Origin: Phycisphaeraceae bacterium D3-23
Lineage (GTDB): Bacteria > Planctomycetota > Phycisphaerae > Phycisphaerales > Phycisphaeraceae
Length of the DNA stretch: 64,000 nucleotides
Assembly (NCBI GenBank): GCA_039555135.1
Contig: CP114179.1
Coordinates: forward strand, 4,216,001 to 4,280,000
Direction of reading: 5' to 3'
Shown here: positions 33,710 to 43,448 of the stretch, one piece after another
How the letters are laid out: each line of letters begins with the position of its first letter
Position numbering within the stretch: the stretch's first letter is position 1
Made by a program: the position numbers and the translations under genes
Notes under the pieces: model-generated
The model's database searches: none
Seen by the model: the letters and a program-made list of their open reading frames with translations, nothing else
What the model was told of the DNA's origin: nothing

Positions 33710-35755
33710 ATGCCCACCCAACCGATCGCCATGCTGACGATGCTGAGCCCCGTATGGCTGATGGGCCTCGCGGCCGCGGTCGGGCTGCCCGTCGCGGCGC
33801 ACCTGCTCAGCCGAGTTCGCTATCGGCAGGTCGCTTTCCCCGCGACACGCTTCGTCGAGCAGGCCGTCGTCGAAACCGCGCAGGTTAACCGCCCACGCCA
33901 CCTCTGGCTGATGTTGCTGCGCATCCTTGCTCTGGCGTGCGTCGTCTTTGCGTTTACAAGGCCGCAGTGGGAGGCCGCCGCCGCCACGCCAGCGACCACA
34001 GACGGTGAGGCGTTGGTCATCATCCTCGACGCGTCCGCCTCGATGCGGCGCACCGAACGCGGCGCGACTCTGTTCGACCAGGCCCGCCGGCGTGCGATCG
34101 CGGCGATCGAGTCGCTCGAGCCCGCGCGCGACACGGCCGTGGTCATCCTTGCCGACCGCTCGCCCCGGATGCTGCTGCCCGAGCCCACCGCGAACCGCGC
34201 CCTCTTGCGCGAACGACTCGCGCAGGCCGAGTGTACATACGAGACCGCCGATCTCGCCGGGGCCGTGGCATTGGCGCAAGCGGTGCTTCAAGATCAGGGC
34301 CGGGCCGGGCGTATCCTCGTCATTAGTGATGGCCAGGCGACCCGCCGGTCGGCCGAGCACTTGGCGGATCACGCGCCGGGGGTTGCGATCACCGAACATC
34401 GCGTCGGTGCCGAGCTAGCCGACAATGTCGCGGTCCACTTGGTCGATGTGTCGCCGTACCCGCCGGTGCTCGGCCGTGAAGCCACGCTTAGCGTCGAGCT
34501 CATCCACTTTGGCCAAACCGCCAAGCCGATCACGCTGCACGCCGAGGGTGCGGGCGATCGCGCATCGTTATCGCTCACGCTCCAGCCCGGCGCCGCGACG
34601 ACACAGACGGTTACGCTGACACCGACCCAACTCGGCACGCAGGCGGTCCGCGTCTGGATCGACACGGGCGACGTGTTCGACCTCGATGACGAAGCCGGGG
34701 TAGTCGTCGAGACCGCATTTGCTCGGGAGGTCCATCTGTTCAGCGATGCGGCACTCGGTGAAGACACGACCGCTTCGCGGATCGCGTTGGCGCTGGCGCC
34801 CAGGCGCGACGACGCGGCGGCTGTCCGTGTGCAACGCGACGAACCGCACTTGTTGGCGTCTAGTCCAGAGCCGTCGCCCGTGACACTTGGCTGCTGGGTG
34901 CTGACCGGGATCGAGCAGTTGCCCGGGGAAATCGAAGGCGCGATGCGCCGACACCTCGAAGCGGGCGGCGGCGTTGTATGGGTCGTGGACACCCCGGCCG
35001 CGCGGCGTGTGGCGCAAGGCCTCGCGTTTTCGGGGCTGCGATTCTCAGACGCTTCGGTGAGTGATGCCGTCGTCACGGCGGTGCGCTTCGACCACTCCGT
35101 CCTCGCCGTATTCGAGGGCCCCGCACGGGCTTCGCTCGTGGGGCAACGCTTGGCGGGCGTTGCCGACGCGCAGGAAAGCGATACCGCCGAGGTCTTGATG
35201 CGATCCGCCGACGGCCGGCCGATCCTCGCGCTTCAGCGCGTCGGGCGCGGCCGACTGATCATAGTCAACGCCGACCTCACACCATCAAAGACCGATTTCG
35301 CCTCGCAGCCCGCGTTCGTGGCATGGGTCAACGAACTCGTCGCGTTCGCCGCGCCTGGCCCCTTGCTGCCCCTGCCGCTGCACCCCGGCGACCCGCTGCC
35401 GCAGTCCCTTATGAACCAGCACACACTACGCCCCCCGGACCATGGCAACACAGCACACGACAGCGACAATCGAATTGCAGCGCCGGGGCTGTACCAGGGC
35501 CTCGATGCCGATGGCAATCTCGTCGCCGGTGTATACGCACAGCTCGACCCGGCCGAGTCCAATTTTACGCAGGCCCCTGAGATCCACGCGCCGCCTTCGT
35601 CGTTGGACGTGCAGGGCGGCGTATCATCTCTGACACATGCAGGCGGACGCAGGCCCATCGAGCTCTGGCCGATCTGCATCGTCGGCGCCCTCCTGTTCGT
35701 CGGCCTCGAATCTCTCTCGCTCATGTCGTTCGCACGGCGGGGGGGCGGGGCATGA
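33710..35755 (+). CDS. BatA-like membrane protein with von Willebrand factor A domain
   Basis: A 681-residue protein with the N-terminal aerotolerance/BatA region: two membrane helices (about 12-30 and 63-82), with FPATRFVEQA between them and RPRHLWLMLLRILAL. A von Willebrand factor A domain (about 98-270) follows, with intact metal site DASASM. The middle and C-terminal parts resemble a glutamine-amidotransferase-like sensor fold, and one membrane helix closes the chain (about 650-670). The stop overlaps the next gene (ATGATG/TGA). In planctomycetes such genes normally follow moxR and DUF58 genes; neither is visible here. Start ATG 33710; ATG 33731 is also possible. Confidence 0.82.
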   Translation: MPTQPIAMLTMLSPVWLMGLAAAVGLPVAAHLLSRVRYRQVAFPATRFVEQAVVETAQVNRPRHLWLMLLRILALACVVFAFTRPQWEAAAATPATTDGEALVIILDASASMRRTERGATLFDQARRRAIAAIESLEPARDTAVVILADRSPRMLLPEPTANRALLRERLAQAECTYETADLAGAVALAQAVLQDQGRAGRILVISDGQATRRSAEHLADHAPGVAITEHRVGAELADNVAVHLVDVSPYPPVLGREATLSVELIHFGQTAKPITLHAEGAGDRASLSLTLQPGAATTQTVTLTPTQLGTQAVRVWIDTGDVFDLDDEAGVVVETAFAREVHLFSDAALGEDTTASRIALALAPRRDDAAAVRVQRDEPHLLASSPEPSPVTLGCWVLTGIEQLPGEIEGAMRRHLEAGGGVVWVVDTPAARRVAQGLAFSGLRFSDASVSDAVVTAVRFDHSVLAVFEGPARASLVGQRLAGVADAQESDTAEVLMRSADGRPILALQRVGRGRLIIVNADLTPSKTDFASQPAFVAWVNELVAFAAPGPLLPLPLHPGDPLPQSLMNQHTLRPPDHGNTAHDSDNRIAAPGLYQGLDADGNLVAGVYAQLDPAESNFTQAPEIHAPPSSLDVQGGVSSLTHAGGRRPIELWPICIVGALLFVGLESLSLMSFARRGGGA

Positions 35756-37947
35756 TGCTGACGAACGCGCTGTTCTTCCGCCCGCCGATGGGGTGGCCCT
35801 TGACCTTGACGCTTCTGACAGTGGTCGTAAGCGTCGTGCTCTGGCAGGCGATGCGCAGCGGCCGTTTGCGCTGGGCCCTGCTGCTTCGACTCGCAGCGCT
35901 TGCGCTACTTGGCTGGGTATTGCTTGGGCCGAGTACGCATGAAACAACAAGCGAAACCGACCCGGCCCGTCCCAAGCTCGTCCTGCTGGTCGATACCTCC
36001 CTGTCGATGGCGGAGCAAGACGTCGCGCTGCCCGACCAGGCCGGCGAAGTCTCGCGGCTGGATGCGCTCCGCGCGACCTGGCTGTCGCAGGCGACGCTCG
36101 ATCGACTCCACGAAGAGGCGGACGTCGAACTGGTCGCGTTCGACCAGCAGGTCTGGCCCACGACCGAGTGGCGTCTCGAAGCGATCGGCAAGGCCACGCA
36201 CCTCCACGACGCGGCGGCCCGCTACCACGACGCGGCGCTCGTCGTCCTCAGCGACGGCCACGACACGAGCGAAGCTCAGGCGGTCACGTCGCAAACCGGC
36301 GCGAAGCGTGTCGCCTTCGCCGTCCCTGTCGGCGCGACGCAGGGTGCGCCGGACGTCGCGTTGCAGGCCTGGGCCATGAGTGACCGCTTGTTTGATGGCC
36401 AATCGACACAGATCGAGGTGCAGGTCTATCAGCGCGGCCTATCCGACCGCCGCGCGAGCGTCGAGCTGTTGCACGACGGTCTCGCCATCGAAACGCAAGA
36501 CATCGTGCTTGGCAGCGTGCTCCAGCAGGTGGTGTTTGAGGTGCAGCCCGGGCTCCCGCCACGCACGCCGACGCAGGTCCACGGCTACACCTGCCGGGTC
36601 GTCGTCGCCGACACGGATGAGGCGCACACCGCCAATAACCGCGAGGATGTGTTTATCCAGGTGACGCGCGAGAAGACACGCGTGTTGCTGGTCGAGGGCG
36701 ACCCGTCGTGGGACACGCGCGCGCTCGGCCGGTTGCTTGGCACACACCCGGGCTTCGACCTCTCGGCGGTGTACGCGCTGGGCGACCGCCGACGAATCAC
36801 GTTGCGTGGCGAAGAAAGCAACGATGTCGATCTGTTGACGCCCGAAGCGCTGGCGCGGTTTGATGTGGTCGTGCTGGGTCGGCGTGTCGATCGCCTTGTC
36901 GATCCGGCCTGGGCAGAGGCGCTGGCCACGTTTGTCGAGCAAGGCGGCGCGGCCGTCTTCGCCAAGGGCCGACCGATCGAGCCGACGAACGAAACACGAC
37001 GGGCGATGCTCAATACGATCGAGTCGATCAGCCCCGCACGTTTCGGTGAGCGCACGTTCGCCGACCTCCGGCTGGCGGTCAGCGACGAGGGGCGCGGCAA
37101 CCCATTGACGGCGCTGGGCGGCGAAGACGTCATCAGCCGGCTGCCCGGGATGGTCGCGGCGACGCGTGTCGAGGGCCGGCGTGCCGCATCGGTCGTGCTA
37201 CTCGAAGAGGCAAGCGGCGGTCCCGACGCGGCAGCGGTCTCGACGCTGCGGGTAGGCCGTGGCGTGGCGCTGGCGGTCTTCAGCGAGGGGCTTTGGCGCT
37301 GGGAGCTGTTGCCGACGCATTTGGCCGAGCATGAGTCGGTCTACGCCGTGTTCTGGACCCGCGCGATGCAGTGGCTCGCGGCGGGGGGAGAGTTCCTACC
37401 GGGGCAGGACGTTTCGCTGGCGCTCGATCGGCTTACGGTTGAGCCCGGCGGCGCGGTTGATGCGCAGGTCACGATGCGGTACGCAGAACTCAACGGTGTG
37501 CGCGCCGCACTCCGGCTGGTCGCGCCCGATGGCAGTGTGACGACACACGAGCCGAGCGCAAACGACACAGCAGGTGCGAACGCGGCGCGTTTCACACCCG
37601 ATCAACTGGGCGTCTACCGCGTCGAGCTTACCGTCCCCGGCCGACCCGACCTCGTCGATCCGGCCCACCCTGTGACGGCCCGGTTCTCCGTCGTCGATCG
37701 CTCGCCCGAGCTGCGCGACACCGCCGCACGCCCCGAGGTGTTGCAGCAACTCGCGGAGTCGCGCGGTGGGCGCTGCCTCGCGCTCGACGAGGTTGAGCCC
37801 GTGCTTGAACATCTCCGCGAGCTCCGCGCGACGCGCACGGCCGAGGACATCCCGGTGTACCGCTTCGCGACCTGGCCCGTGTTTACGCTGATTTTTGCCG
37901 GACTGGGCATCGAATGGCTGCTGCGTCGGCGGGGGGGCATGCTATGA
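35752..37947 (+). CDS. Membrane VWA-domain/amidotransferase-like protein
   Basis: A 731-residue membrane protein. Two N-terminal helices (about 15-32 and 42-60) precede a compact VWA-like domain with metal site DTSLSM (about 80-86) and ALVVLSDGHDTSEA. An Ig-like region follows, then a class I glutamine-amidotransferase-like domain (about 310-550, from TRVLLVEGDPSWDTRALGRL). A final membrane helix (about 705-722) ends in RRRGG. It starts within the stop of the previous gene and its own stop overlaps the next (ATGA), so all four genes 33710-40297 form one coupled operon. Role unknown; a MoxR-type chaperone or envelope complex is usually proposed. Confidence 0.8.
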   Translation: MMLTNALFFRPPMGWPLTLTLLTVVVSVVLWQAMRSGRLRWALLLRLAALALLGWVLLGPSTHETTSETDPARPKLVLLVDTSLSMAEQDVALPDQAGEVSRLDALRATWLSQATLDRLHEEADVELVAFDQQVWPTTEWRLEAIGKATHLHDAAARYHDAALVVLSDGHDTSEAQAVTSQTGAKRVAFAVPVGATQGAPDVALQAWAMSDRLFDGQSTQIEVQVYQRGLSDRRASVELLHDGLAIETQDIVLGSVLQQVVFEVQPGLPPRTPTQVHGYTCRVVVADTDEAHTANNREDVFIQVTREKTRVLLVEGDPSWDTRALGRLLGTHPGFDLSAVYALGDRRRITLRGEESNDVDLLTPEALARFDVVVLGRRVDRLVDPAWAEALATFVEQGGAAVFAKGRPIEPTNETRRAMLNTIESISPARFGERTFADLRLAVSDEGRGNPLTALGGEDVISRLPGMVAATRVEGRRAASVVLLEEASGGPDAAAVSTLRVGRGVALAVFSEGLWRWELLPTHLAEHESVYAVFWTRAMQWLAAGGEFLPGQDVSLALDRLTVEPGGAVDAQVTMRYAELNGVRAALRLVAPDGSVTTHEPSANDTAGANAARFTPDQLGVYRVELTVPGRPDLVDPAHPVTARFSVVDRSPELRDTAARPEVLQQLAESRGGRCLALDEVEPVLEHLRELRATRTAEDIPVYRFATWPVFTLIFAGLGIEWLLRRRGGML

Positions 37948-39590
37948 CGATGCTTCCTCGTGCCGCTTCAGTCGCGAATGAAACAAACGAAGCCGCTTCG
38001 CGCGCTTTGCCGCTGACGGTCGGCCGCGTGCAGCGTCGGCTATCCCGGCTGGCGGCCGCGTCGCGTCTGCTGCGTGTCGCTGCGCTCTGGCTGGCGTTGA
38101 ACGGTGTCACGGTGCTGCTCGATGCGCTCTGGCCCCTGGGCGCGGCCGAGCGCTGGGCCTTGCTGGTGCTTGTCGTTCTTGCGGCACTAACGGGTGTTGG
38201 ATGGGCGGTATACCCGCGAACAGAGCGCAGGCAGGACCGCCTGCAAAGTGCATCCCGCATCGACCTACAGCTCGGGCTTGGTCCCGAGCCGGTCGTGACG
38301 GCGCTGACGCTTGACGACCTCTCGCCCTCGCCGGATGAACTCACCGATGCGCTCCGCGCCCGCGCCCAGGCGCAGGGCCGGGCCGCCGCGCAGCCCGCGC
38401 AGCCCCGGCGTGTCGCGCCGCTATCACTGCTCAATCGGCCAGCGTGCTGGCTGGGGTATGCGGTGGGGGGCTGGTTGCTGCTGGCGCTGATGATGCCGGC
38501 GCTGCCCGGCCGGGGATTGATGCGGCTGTTCTTACCGGGCCAGGATGTCGCGCCCTACAACGCCGTGACGTTTGACGTGTCGTGGACGCCCCAATCGCCG
38601 ACGTCGGGCGAGACGGTGACGGTGTTGGCGACCGCGCAGGGGCGTGTGCCCGAGACGGTGGAGGCCGTGCTGCTCGATGACAACCTTGAGCCGATCGAGC
38701 GACGGGAGATGACACCGATTGCGGCGGGGTATGAGCTCGTGTTCGGTGACCTGCGCGAGCCGGTGACGTTTCATCTTGAGGCCTTTGGCCGGCGCACGGT
38801 GCGCTACACGATCACGCCCGCGCCGCTGCCCGCGCCGCCGGTGGACGAGACAATTTCGCAGGGCTCCGATGCCAGCGGCGCGACAGATCCCGCAGACAAC
38901 GACCCGGGGGCCGCTGCGCAGACCGGCGACGGCCCGCCCTCCACCGGCAACCCCACGGACACGGCGCTCGACGGCGCGATGGGCCAACTCGCGGGGCTGG
39001 TGAATGACCTGGCCGCGTTGGCGGAGCGTCTGGTGGATGCGGGCGAGGGCGCCGAGTCGTCGGCAGCGATCGGCGAAGCGATGGACCGGCTCAACCTGGA
39101 TGCTGTTGCGCTGGCCGAGCAGTTGGATGCGTCGGCGGCCGACGGGGATACAGGCCTGGCCGAGGCGCTGGGAGAACTCGCTCAGGCGCTGCGTTCGCTG
39201 GAGGTCGCGGGGTTGGGTTCGCCGGTGCAAGGGGGCTCGGATGACGAAACAAGCGCGGCCGATCAGCTGTGGCGAGACGCCGCCGCACAGGCCGCGCAGA
39301 ACGACGCCGCGCGGCTCGCACAAGGGTTAGGCGAAGCGCAAAACGCCATCGCGTCGGGCCTCAGCAACCGCTCGGGCAGCGACCCGCCGCCCGACCCCCG
39401 AGACCCGCGGGCGACAGGCGGCTACGATGAGACAGTGGGCAGCGGCGACGCCGGCGTGCTGCCCGATGCGCTGATACGCCAAGTCCCGCCGCGCTACCGT
39501 GAGCAGACCGCCGACTATTTCAGTCGACTCGCGGAGGATGCCGACTCAGGCACCGATCAAGTCTCCGACCCCAACGAGGAATCGCCATGA
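37944..39590 (+). CDS. Membrane protein with coiled-coil, VWA operon third gene
   Basis: A 548-residue protein. Three membrane helices lie in the N-terminal third (about 45-62, 66-92 and 175-195), after a basic segment. An Ig-like stretch (about 205-285) follows, then a low-complexity linker rich in Asp, Pro and Gly (about 295-345). A long Ala/Leu/Glu-rich helical region (about 345-480) is probably coiled-coil. The end has PPRYREQTADYFSRLAED, a motif I associate with planctomycete homologues in this operon type. ATG 37944 overlaps the previous stop and the next gene overlaps its stop. No enzymatic motif seen. Confidence 0.75.
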   Translation: MTMLPRAASVANETNEAASRALPLTVGRVQRRLSRLAAASRLLRVAALWLALNGVTVLLDALWPLGAAERWALLVLVVLAALTGVGWAVYPRTERRQDRLQSASRIDLQLGLGPEPVVTALTLDDLSPSPDELTDALRARAQAQGRAAAQPAQPRRVAPLSLLNRPACWLGYAVGGWLLLALMMPALPGRGLMRLFLPGQDVAPYNAVTFDVSWTPQSPTSGETVTVLATAQGRVPETVEAVLLDDNLEPIERREMTPIAAGYELVFGDLREPVTFHLEAFGRRTVRYTITPAPLPAPPVDETISQGSDASGATDPADNDPGAAAQTGDGPPSTGNPTDTALDGAMGQLAGLVNDLAALAERLVDAGEGAESSAAIGEAMDRLNLDAVALAEQLDASAADGDTGLAEALGELAQALRSLEVAGLGSPVQGGSDDETSAADQLWRDAAAQAAQNDAARLAQGLGEAQNAIASGLSNRSGSDPPPDPRDPRATGGYDETVGSGDAGVLPDALIRQVPPRYREQTADYFSRLAEDADSGTDQVSDPNEESP

Positions 39591-40297
39591 CCCCGCGCCC
39601 GCTCTTCACGTGCCTGCTCACCGCGGTGGCTTCGCTGACGATTGTGTTCGCGTCGCTCGTCGCGCCTGCACAAGATGCCTCCCCCGAAGCAACGCCTGAA
39701 GTGACACCACCCGACGGCATCGTCGTTGCCAACCTCGTCTACGCCGAGGGCCGCACCGGCGTCTGCTTCGCCGAGCAGTTCCTTTCGACTTACGCACGCG
39801 AAACCGGGCAGGAGGTCGAGCGCTCCTTTGTCGCGGTCCAGCTTGGCGAGGACAAGCTCTTCGACCACCCGTTCGTCGTGCTCAGTGGTGAGAAGGCGTT
39901 TACGCTGACGCGGGCCGAGAAAGACAACCTCAAGGCCTACCTCGACCGCGGCGGGTTCGTCCTCGCCTCGGCGGGCTGCTCGAACCGCGCATGGGGCGAC
40001 AGCTTCCTGGCCTTGATGGATGAGCTCTACGGCGACGATGCGCTCACGCCGATCGACACCGGGCACGCGCTGTTCCACACGCTCTACGACATCGACACCG
40101 TCGAGGTCCGCCGAGCGACCGGCGGCCCGGCGCTCTACGGGCTCGAAGTGGACGGCCGGATGCGCCTCGTGTTCACGCCGATCGGGCTCAATGACACGGC
40201 CAACGCGGGCGGGGGCTGCTGCTGCTGCGGGGGTAGCGAGATCCGTAACGCCCGGCTGATCAACGCGAACATCCTGGCGTACGCGCTCACGCACTGA
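39587..40297 (+). CDS. DUF4159 domain protein, exported
   Basis: A 236-residue protein with a signal peptide (about 1-28, VASLTIVFASLVAPAQ) and a DUF4159 domain (about 45-235). The domain has the segments LFDHPFVVLSGEKAFTL and LKAYLDRGGFVLASAGC, with a flavodoxin/amidotransferase-like fold expected. Near the end there is a run of four cysteines in GGGCCCCGGSEIRNARLINANI; the following ARLINANILAYALTH is the usual DUF4159 end. The cysteine run suggests a metal or redox site but this is speculation. It is the last gene of the coupled operon that starts at 33710. Confidence 0.85.
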   Translation: MTPRPLFTCLLTAVASLTIVFASLVAPAQDASPEATPEVTPPDGIVVANLVYAEGRTGVCFAEQFLSTYARETGQEVERSFVAVQLGEDKLFDHPFVVLSGEKAFTLTRAEKDNLKAYLDRGGFVLASAGCSNRAWGDSFLALMDELYGDDALTPIDTGHALFHTLYDIDTVEVRRATGGPALYGLEVDGRMRLVFTPIGLNDTANAGGGCCCCGGSEIRNARLINANILAYALTH

Positions 40298-40383
40298 CCG
40301 GATCGATCCGATCTCTCTTGTAGCCGAGCAATCGCCGCGCGGATGCGGTATCGTGCGCGGCCCCATAACACGGAGACGCAGCG

Positions 40384-41397
40384 ATGGCGATCAAACGCGA
40401 CGGCCACTACATCACCTTCGGCCAGCACATCCAGGAACAACAACAACAGTTTCCCAACGCCTCGGGCCAGTTCTCCTGGCTCATGTCCGGCATCACGCTC
40501 GCGACGAAGATGATCGCGTCCTACGTCCGACGGGCCGGGCTCATCGATGTCTGGGGCGACGAGGGCGGCACCAACGTCCAGGGCGAAGAGGTCAAGAAAC
40601 TCGACATCATCGCCAACGACGCGCTCAAGCGGACGCTCGGCTACCGCGGCAACGCCGGCATCATCGCTTCGGAAGAAGACGACGAGCCCCGCGTCCTCCA
40701 GGAGGTCGACGAGGACGACTCCTACATCATCATGTTCGACCCGCTCGACGGCTCGTCCAATATCGATGTCAACGTCTCGGTCGGCACGATCTTTACGATT
40801 TTCCGCAACCCCAAGGAGATCAAGGGTGCCGAGAAGAGCGTGCTCCAGCCCGGGGCCGAGCAGGTCGCGTCGGGCTATGTGCTCTACGGCTCATCGACCG
40901 TACTCGTTTACACCTGCGGCAACGGCGTACATCAGTTCACGCTCGACACGCAGTTCGGCGCGTACCTGCTGACGCGCGAGAACATCCAGATGCCCGAGCA
41001 CTCGGGGACGTACTCCGTCAACGAGGCGTACCTGCACACCTTCCCCGAGCCCTACCAGCGCTATCTCGGCTGGGCCAAGCACTCCGAGGGCGGCGGCTAC
41101 TCGTCGCGGTACGTTGGGTCGCTGGTCGCGGACTTCCACCGCATCCTCATCAAGGGCGGCATCTTCATGTACCCACCGACCGCGAAACAGCCCGGCGGCA
41201 AGCTGCGGCTGATGTACGAGTGCAACCCGCTCGCCTTCATCGCCGAGCAGGCCGGCGGTAAGGCCTATGGCGCAGACGGCAAGCGCATCATGGAGCTGAT
41301 GCCCAAGGACGTCCACGACCGCACCCCGCTCGTGATCGGCAGCTCGCGGAACGTCGAGGAAGCGATGCGGTTCATCAACGAGCCGGTCCGGGCGTAG
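40384..41397 (+). CDS. fbp: Fructose-1,6-bisphosphatase, class I
   Basis: Hydrolyses fructose 1,6-bisphosphate to fructose 6-phosphate in gluconeogenesis. 337 residues, the normal class I length. It carries the metal-binding motif FDPLDGSSNID, SEEDDEP before it, and the substrate-binding block GGKLRLMYECNPLAFIAEQAGGKA written here in part as LRLMYECNPLAFIAEQ. GGAGA 9 nt before the ATG is the ribosome-binding site. It is a single-gene unit: 86 nt follow the VWA operon and a terminator made of a family B palindrome follows at 41426. Confidence 0.97.
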   Translation: MAIKRDGHYITFGQHIQEQQQQFPNASGQFSWLMSGITLATKMIASYVRRAGLIDVWGDEGGTNVQGEEVKKLDIIANDALKRTLGYRGNAGIIASEEDDEPRVLQEVDEDDSYIIMFDPLDGSSNIDVNVSVGTIFTIFRNPKEIKGAEKSVLQPGAEQVASGYVLYGSSTVLVYTCGNGVHQFTLDTQFGAYLLTRENIQMPEHSGTYSVNEAYLHTFPEPYQRYLGWAKHSEGGGYSSRYVGSLVADFHRILIKGGIFMYPPTAKQPGGKLRLMYECNPLAFIAEQAGGKAYGADGKRIMELMPKDVHDRTPLVIGSSRNVEEAMRFINEPVRA

Positions 41398-41425
41398 CCC
41401 GTAACCCACCACTGATACATCCCGA

Positions 41426-41454
41426 ACCCCACGGATTCCGTCCGTGGGTTTTTC
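41426..41454 (+). terminator. Terminator after fbp, built from a family B palindrome
   Basis: CCCACGGA-TTCCG-TCCGTGGG (41428-41448) followed by TTTTTC. The stem is the same as in the repeats at 27204 and 61667, where no T-tract follows. Confidence 0.8.
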
Positions 41455-41554
41455 ATAGGTATTCCGCCCAGCCTGCGATAAGATAAAGATACCCAGTGTT
41501 TCATGTCCATGTTTCGCGTAGCACTCCCTTCGTCAATGACGCCAGGAAACCATC

Positions 41555-42340
41555 ATGCGACGCCGCGCCTTTACCCTCATCGAACTCCTGGTCGTGATTT
41601 CCATCATCGCGCTGCTGATCGCGATCCTCCTGCCCGCGCTGGGCTCGGCACGCCAGGCCGCGAAGATGACCCAGTGCCAGTCCAACCTTAAACAGTTTGC
41701 GGTCGGCTGGGCGGCGTTCTCCACCGACAACAAGGACGCGATCATCGGTGCCGAGGACTACCTCGACATCCACGCCAACGGGATCGGCCCCGACATCACC
41801 GGCTTCACACCGCGCAACAACTGGGTGCAGCGGCAGGACCGCTCGGGATCGCCCACCGAGTTCCGCAGCGACCTCGAGCGCGGCGCGATGTGGGACTACA
41901 TGCAGGAGGCGGAAGATGTCTACCTCTGCCCCTCCGACACACGTGACTACATCCGCAGCTACTCGATCAACAACTTCCTCAACGGCTGGATCCCCGGCTG
42001 GACCGGCGGGATGATCGACCCGGCCCGCGAGGGGGACCTGATCCCCAAGCCGACCGAGACCTTCCTCATGCTCGACGAGGCCGACCCGCGCGGCGCGGTG
42101 ATCAACAGCTACGAGGGCACCGCCTGGGGCTCTAGCCAGCAGTACACTTGGAGCGACTGGCCTGTCGACTTCCACTTCACCGGCACTCCCCTGAGCTTCG
42201 CCGACGGGCACGTCGAGTTCTACCGCGTGGTGGACCCGCAGACGCTGGCGATCTCGTCCTTCGGTGTCAACCTGCCGGGCAACCGCGACTGGGAATACTT
42301 CGCCGACCACCGCAACCCCGGCCGCCCGGGCAACCCGTGA
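41555..42340 (+). CDS. Prepilin-type N-terminal methylation protein with H-X9-DG domain
   Basis: A 261-residue type II secretion/pilin-like pseudopilin. The class III leader [19 protein letters not shown] is cut before Phe by the prepilin peptidase, and the same helix (about 6-30) anchors the protein. The C-terminal domain has an H-X9-DG-type end ([13 protein letters not shown]), a family expanded in planctomycetes. CAGGAAA 8 nt before the ATG is the ribosome-binding site. No other secretion genes are near, so it is a stand-alone member; the role of this family is not settled. Confidence 0.9.
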   Translation: MRRRAFTLIELLVVISIIALLIAILLPALGSARQAAKMTQCQSNLKQFAVGWAAFSTDNKDAIIGAEDYLDIHANGIGPDITGFTPRNNWVQRQDRSGSPTEFRSDLERGAMWDYMQEAEDVYLCPSDTRDYIRSYSINNFLNGWIPGWTGGMIDPAREGDLIPKPTETFLMLDEADPRGAVINSYEGTAWGSSQQYTWSDWPVDFHFTGTPLSFADGHVEFYRVVDPQTLAISSFGVNLPGNRDWEYFADHRNPGRPGNP

Positions 42341-42481
42341 GTCATAGACGAGAACCCCGACCCGCCGGCGGCCTACGAACGCTGGCCTTGATGCGTTATG
42401 ACTAGCGTGACCGACGGACTTCCCTTGGCCCCGGCTGGACAGGCGCGGCATACGCATCCTTCCCGCGCGTGGCCGATGGGC

Positions 42482-42487
42482 TATCAT
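42482..42487 (+). promoter_or_regulatory. -10-like hexamer TATCAT before ribF
   Basis: TATCAT lies 8 nt before TTG 42496, which supports TTG as a leaderless start of ribF. No clear -35. Confidence 0.35.
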
Positions 42488-42495
42488 CCCCCTCC

Positions 42496-43440
42496 TTGAG
42501 CCCGAAGAACATCATCACGGTCGGCAACTTCGACGGTGTCCACCTCGGGCACCAGGCGATCGTGCGTGCCGCGCGCGAGCGGGCGGGCCCGATCGACGGC
42601 TGCGGCGTACTGGCGGTGACGTTTGACCCGCCGCCGATCGCGGTGCTCAAGCCGCGGGGCGCGCCGCTGCAGGTCGCATCGCTGGCGGACCGCGAGCGCT
42701 GGCTGCGCGCGGCCGGGGCCGACCGGGTCGAAGTGCTCACGCCCGACCCGGCGATGCTGGGGCTGAGCGCCCAGGCGTTTATCGAGCGTCTCGTGGCCGA
42801 TCACGGCGCGGTCGGTTTCGTCGAGGGCGAAGACTTCCGCTTCGGCAAGGGGCGCGGCGGCGACATGGCGGTGCTGCGCGCCATGGGCGATGCACACGGC
42901 TTCGCCGTCCACACGCTGGGCCGTCTCGAAGCGCCCCTGAGCGACGGGACCAACGCCCCGGTGAGCAGCTCGCTGGTGCGCGGGCTGATCGGGCGCGGCC
43001 GTGTCGAAGATACGGCGGTCTGCCTGGGTCGGCCGTGGGAAGTGACGGGCCTGGTCGTCAAGGGCGAGCAGCGCGGCCGGACGATCAACATCCCCACCGC
43101 GAACCTCGACCCCGCCTGCTACACGGGGCTCGTCGTGCCCATGGACGGCGTCTACGCCGGGGCCGCGACGCTCGACGACGGCACCCTCTACCCTGCGGCA
43201 ATCAGCGTAGGCAACAAGCCCACGTTCGGCGGGCAGGTACAGACGATCGAGGCGCACCTCGTTGGGTTTACGCCGGATAATCCGGATGCACTATACGGCC
43301 GGCCGATGACCTTACGCTTTGCCCGATGGGTCCGTGAGCAGTACCCTTTCGCAAATGCCGATGAACTGGTGACTCAGCTTCGGCGCGATATCGACCAGGC
43401 CCAGGCCTGGCACCGCGACGCGGCGCGGCAGCCGTCCTAG
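42496..43440 (+). CDS. ribF: Bifunctional riboflavin kinase/FAD synthetase
   Basis: Phosphorylates riboflavin to FMN and adenylates FMN to FAD. The 314-residue protein has the nucleotidyltransferase domain (about 1-180), with ITVGNFDGVHLGHQ and SSSLVRGLIGRG. The C-terminal riboflavin kinase domain (about 185-305) has GRTINIPTANL and NKPTFGG. The start is not certain. TTG 42496 gives an N-terminus right before the first motif and has TATCAT 8 nt upstream; GTG 42469 would add nine residues without a ribosome-binding site. The DHH phosphoesterase gene follows after 8 nt. Confidence 0.93.
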   Translation: MSPKNIITVGNFDGVHLGHQAIVRAARERAGPIDGCGVLAVTFDPPPIAVLKPRGAPLQVASLADRERWLRAAGADRVEVLTPDPAMLGLSAQAFIERLVADHGAVGFVEGEDFRFGKGRGGDMAVLRAMGDAHGFAVHTLGRLEAPLSDGTNAPVSSSLVRGLIGRGRVEDTAVCLGRPWEVTGLVVKGEQRGRTINIPTANLDPACYTGLVVPMDGVYAGAATLDDGTLYPAAISVGNKPTFGGQVQTIEAHLVGFTPDNPDALYGRPMTLRFARWVREQYPFANADELVTQLRRDIDQAQAWHRDAARQPS

Positions 43441-43448
43441 TGTGACCC

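Noticed and set aside
40353-41261. 302-codon frame overlapping fbp
   Set aside because: A frame-shifted shadow of fbp, Arg/His-rich, with no motif.
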